Shown here one piece after another: positions 63,961 through 64,000 of a DNA stretch of 64,000 nucleotides (its first letter is position 1; the number at the start of each line of letters is the position of its first letter). A program made the position numbers and the translations under genes. Source of the stretch: Phytoseiulus persimilis (lineage: Eukaryota; Arthropoda; Arachnida; Mesostigmata; Phytoseiidae); contig CM075101.1 in NCBI GenBank assembly GCA_037576195.1, forward strand, positions 24,986,001 through 25,050,000, given 5' to 3'. Below the pieces are notes generated by a model. That model saw nothing but the letters and a program-made list of their open reading frames with translations. It ran no database searches and was not told the DNA's origin.

Positions 63961-64000
63961 CGCTCGCTCTTCCGGTCAGACCACTGAGCATCGGTGTAGC

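Larger units (their letters stand above)
58219..64000. other. 3' flank of ATP-citrate lyase and 5.4 kb without a recognised gene
   Basis: Plus-strand frames at 58451-58882, 59216-59434, 59664-60125 and 60979-61194 are moderately protein-like in composition, but none shows a domain I can name and no consistent splice chain joins them. Microsatellites at about 60188-60245 and 61918-62008 and a GGT-rich run at 63890-63960 are the only clear structures. Confidence 0.4.

Noticed and set aside
1-64000. CRISPR arrays, bacterial operons, rRNA or integrated viral genes
   Set aside because: The window is intron-bearing animal DNA. I saw no regularly spaced repeats with unique spacers, no rRNA and no viral polymerase or capsid motifs.

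Overview
This is eukaryotic nuclear DNA. The genes are split into many short exons with GT..AG introns, and the proteins are animal proteins. A fluoxetine-resistance (NRF-6) family acyltransferase and a GRD-type GABA receptor subunit point to an arthropod. Many short introns at roughly balanced base composition would fit a compact-genome chelicerate such as a mite, but that is inference; nothing in the window fixes the species.

Three genes can be rebuilt exon by exon with every intron phase agreeing. (1) Minus strand, 2305-6918: a 17-exon, 736-residue NRF-6-like membrane acyltransferase. (2) Plus strand, about 24.0-32.7 kb: a GRD-like cys-loop GABA receptor subunit, with 11 exons recovered and the signal-peptide end not found. 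(3) Plus strand, 52596-58218: ATP-citrate lyase, 11 exons and 1086 residues. An AATAAA signal follows each stop codon.

Between the genes are decayed and mobile sequences. A MATH/BTB (SPOP-like) pseudogene with two in-frame TGA stops lies at 41.3-42.0 kb. A 1.8-kb hAT-type non-autonomous transposon lies at 48409-50207; it has 8-bp target duplications, a long internal foldback and two families of tandem repeats. A tRNA-derived short interspersed element flanked by a 13-bp duplication sits in the GABA receptor intron, 38 bp upstream of the M2 exon. A second, weaker tRNA-like remnant lies near 1.4 kb. Several microsatellites are scattered through the window.

The remaining stretches (about 0-2 kb, 7-24 kb, 33-41 kb, 42-48 kb and 58.6-64 kb) hold only short frames in which I recognise no family. 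The three genes share no pathway: one is a lipid or xenobiotic transport-related membrane protein, one a neuronal channel, and one a cytosolic enzyme of lipid synthesis. Their proximity looks incidental. I found no new multi-gene system. The most unusual items are the composite hAT/foldback element and the non-canonical pore motif of the GABA receptor.
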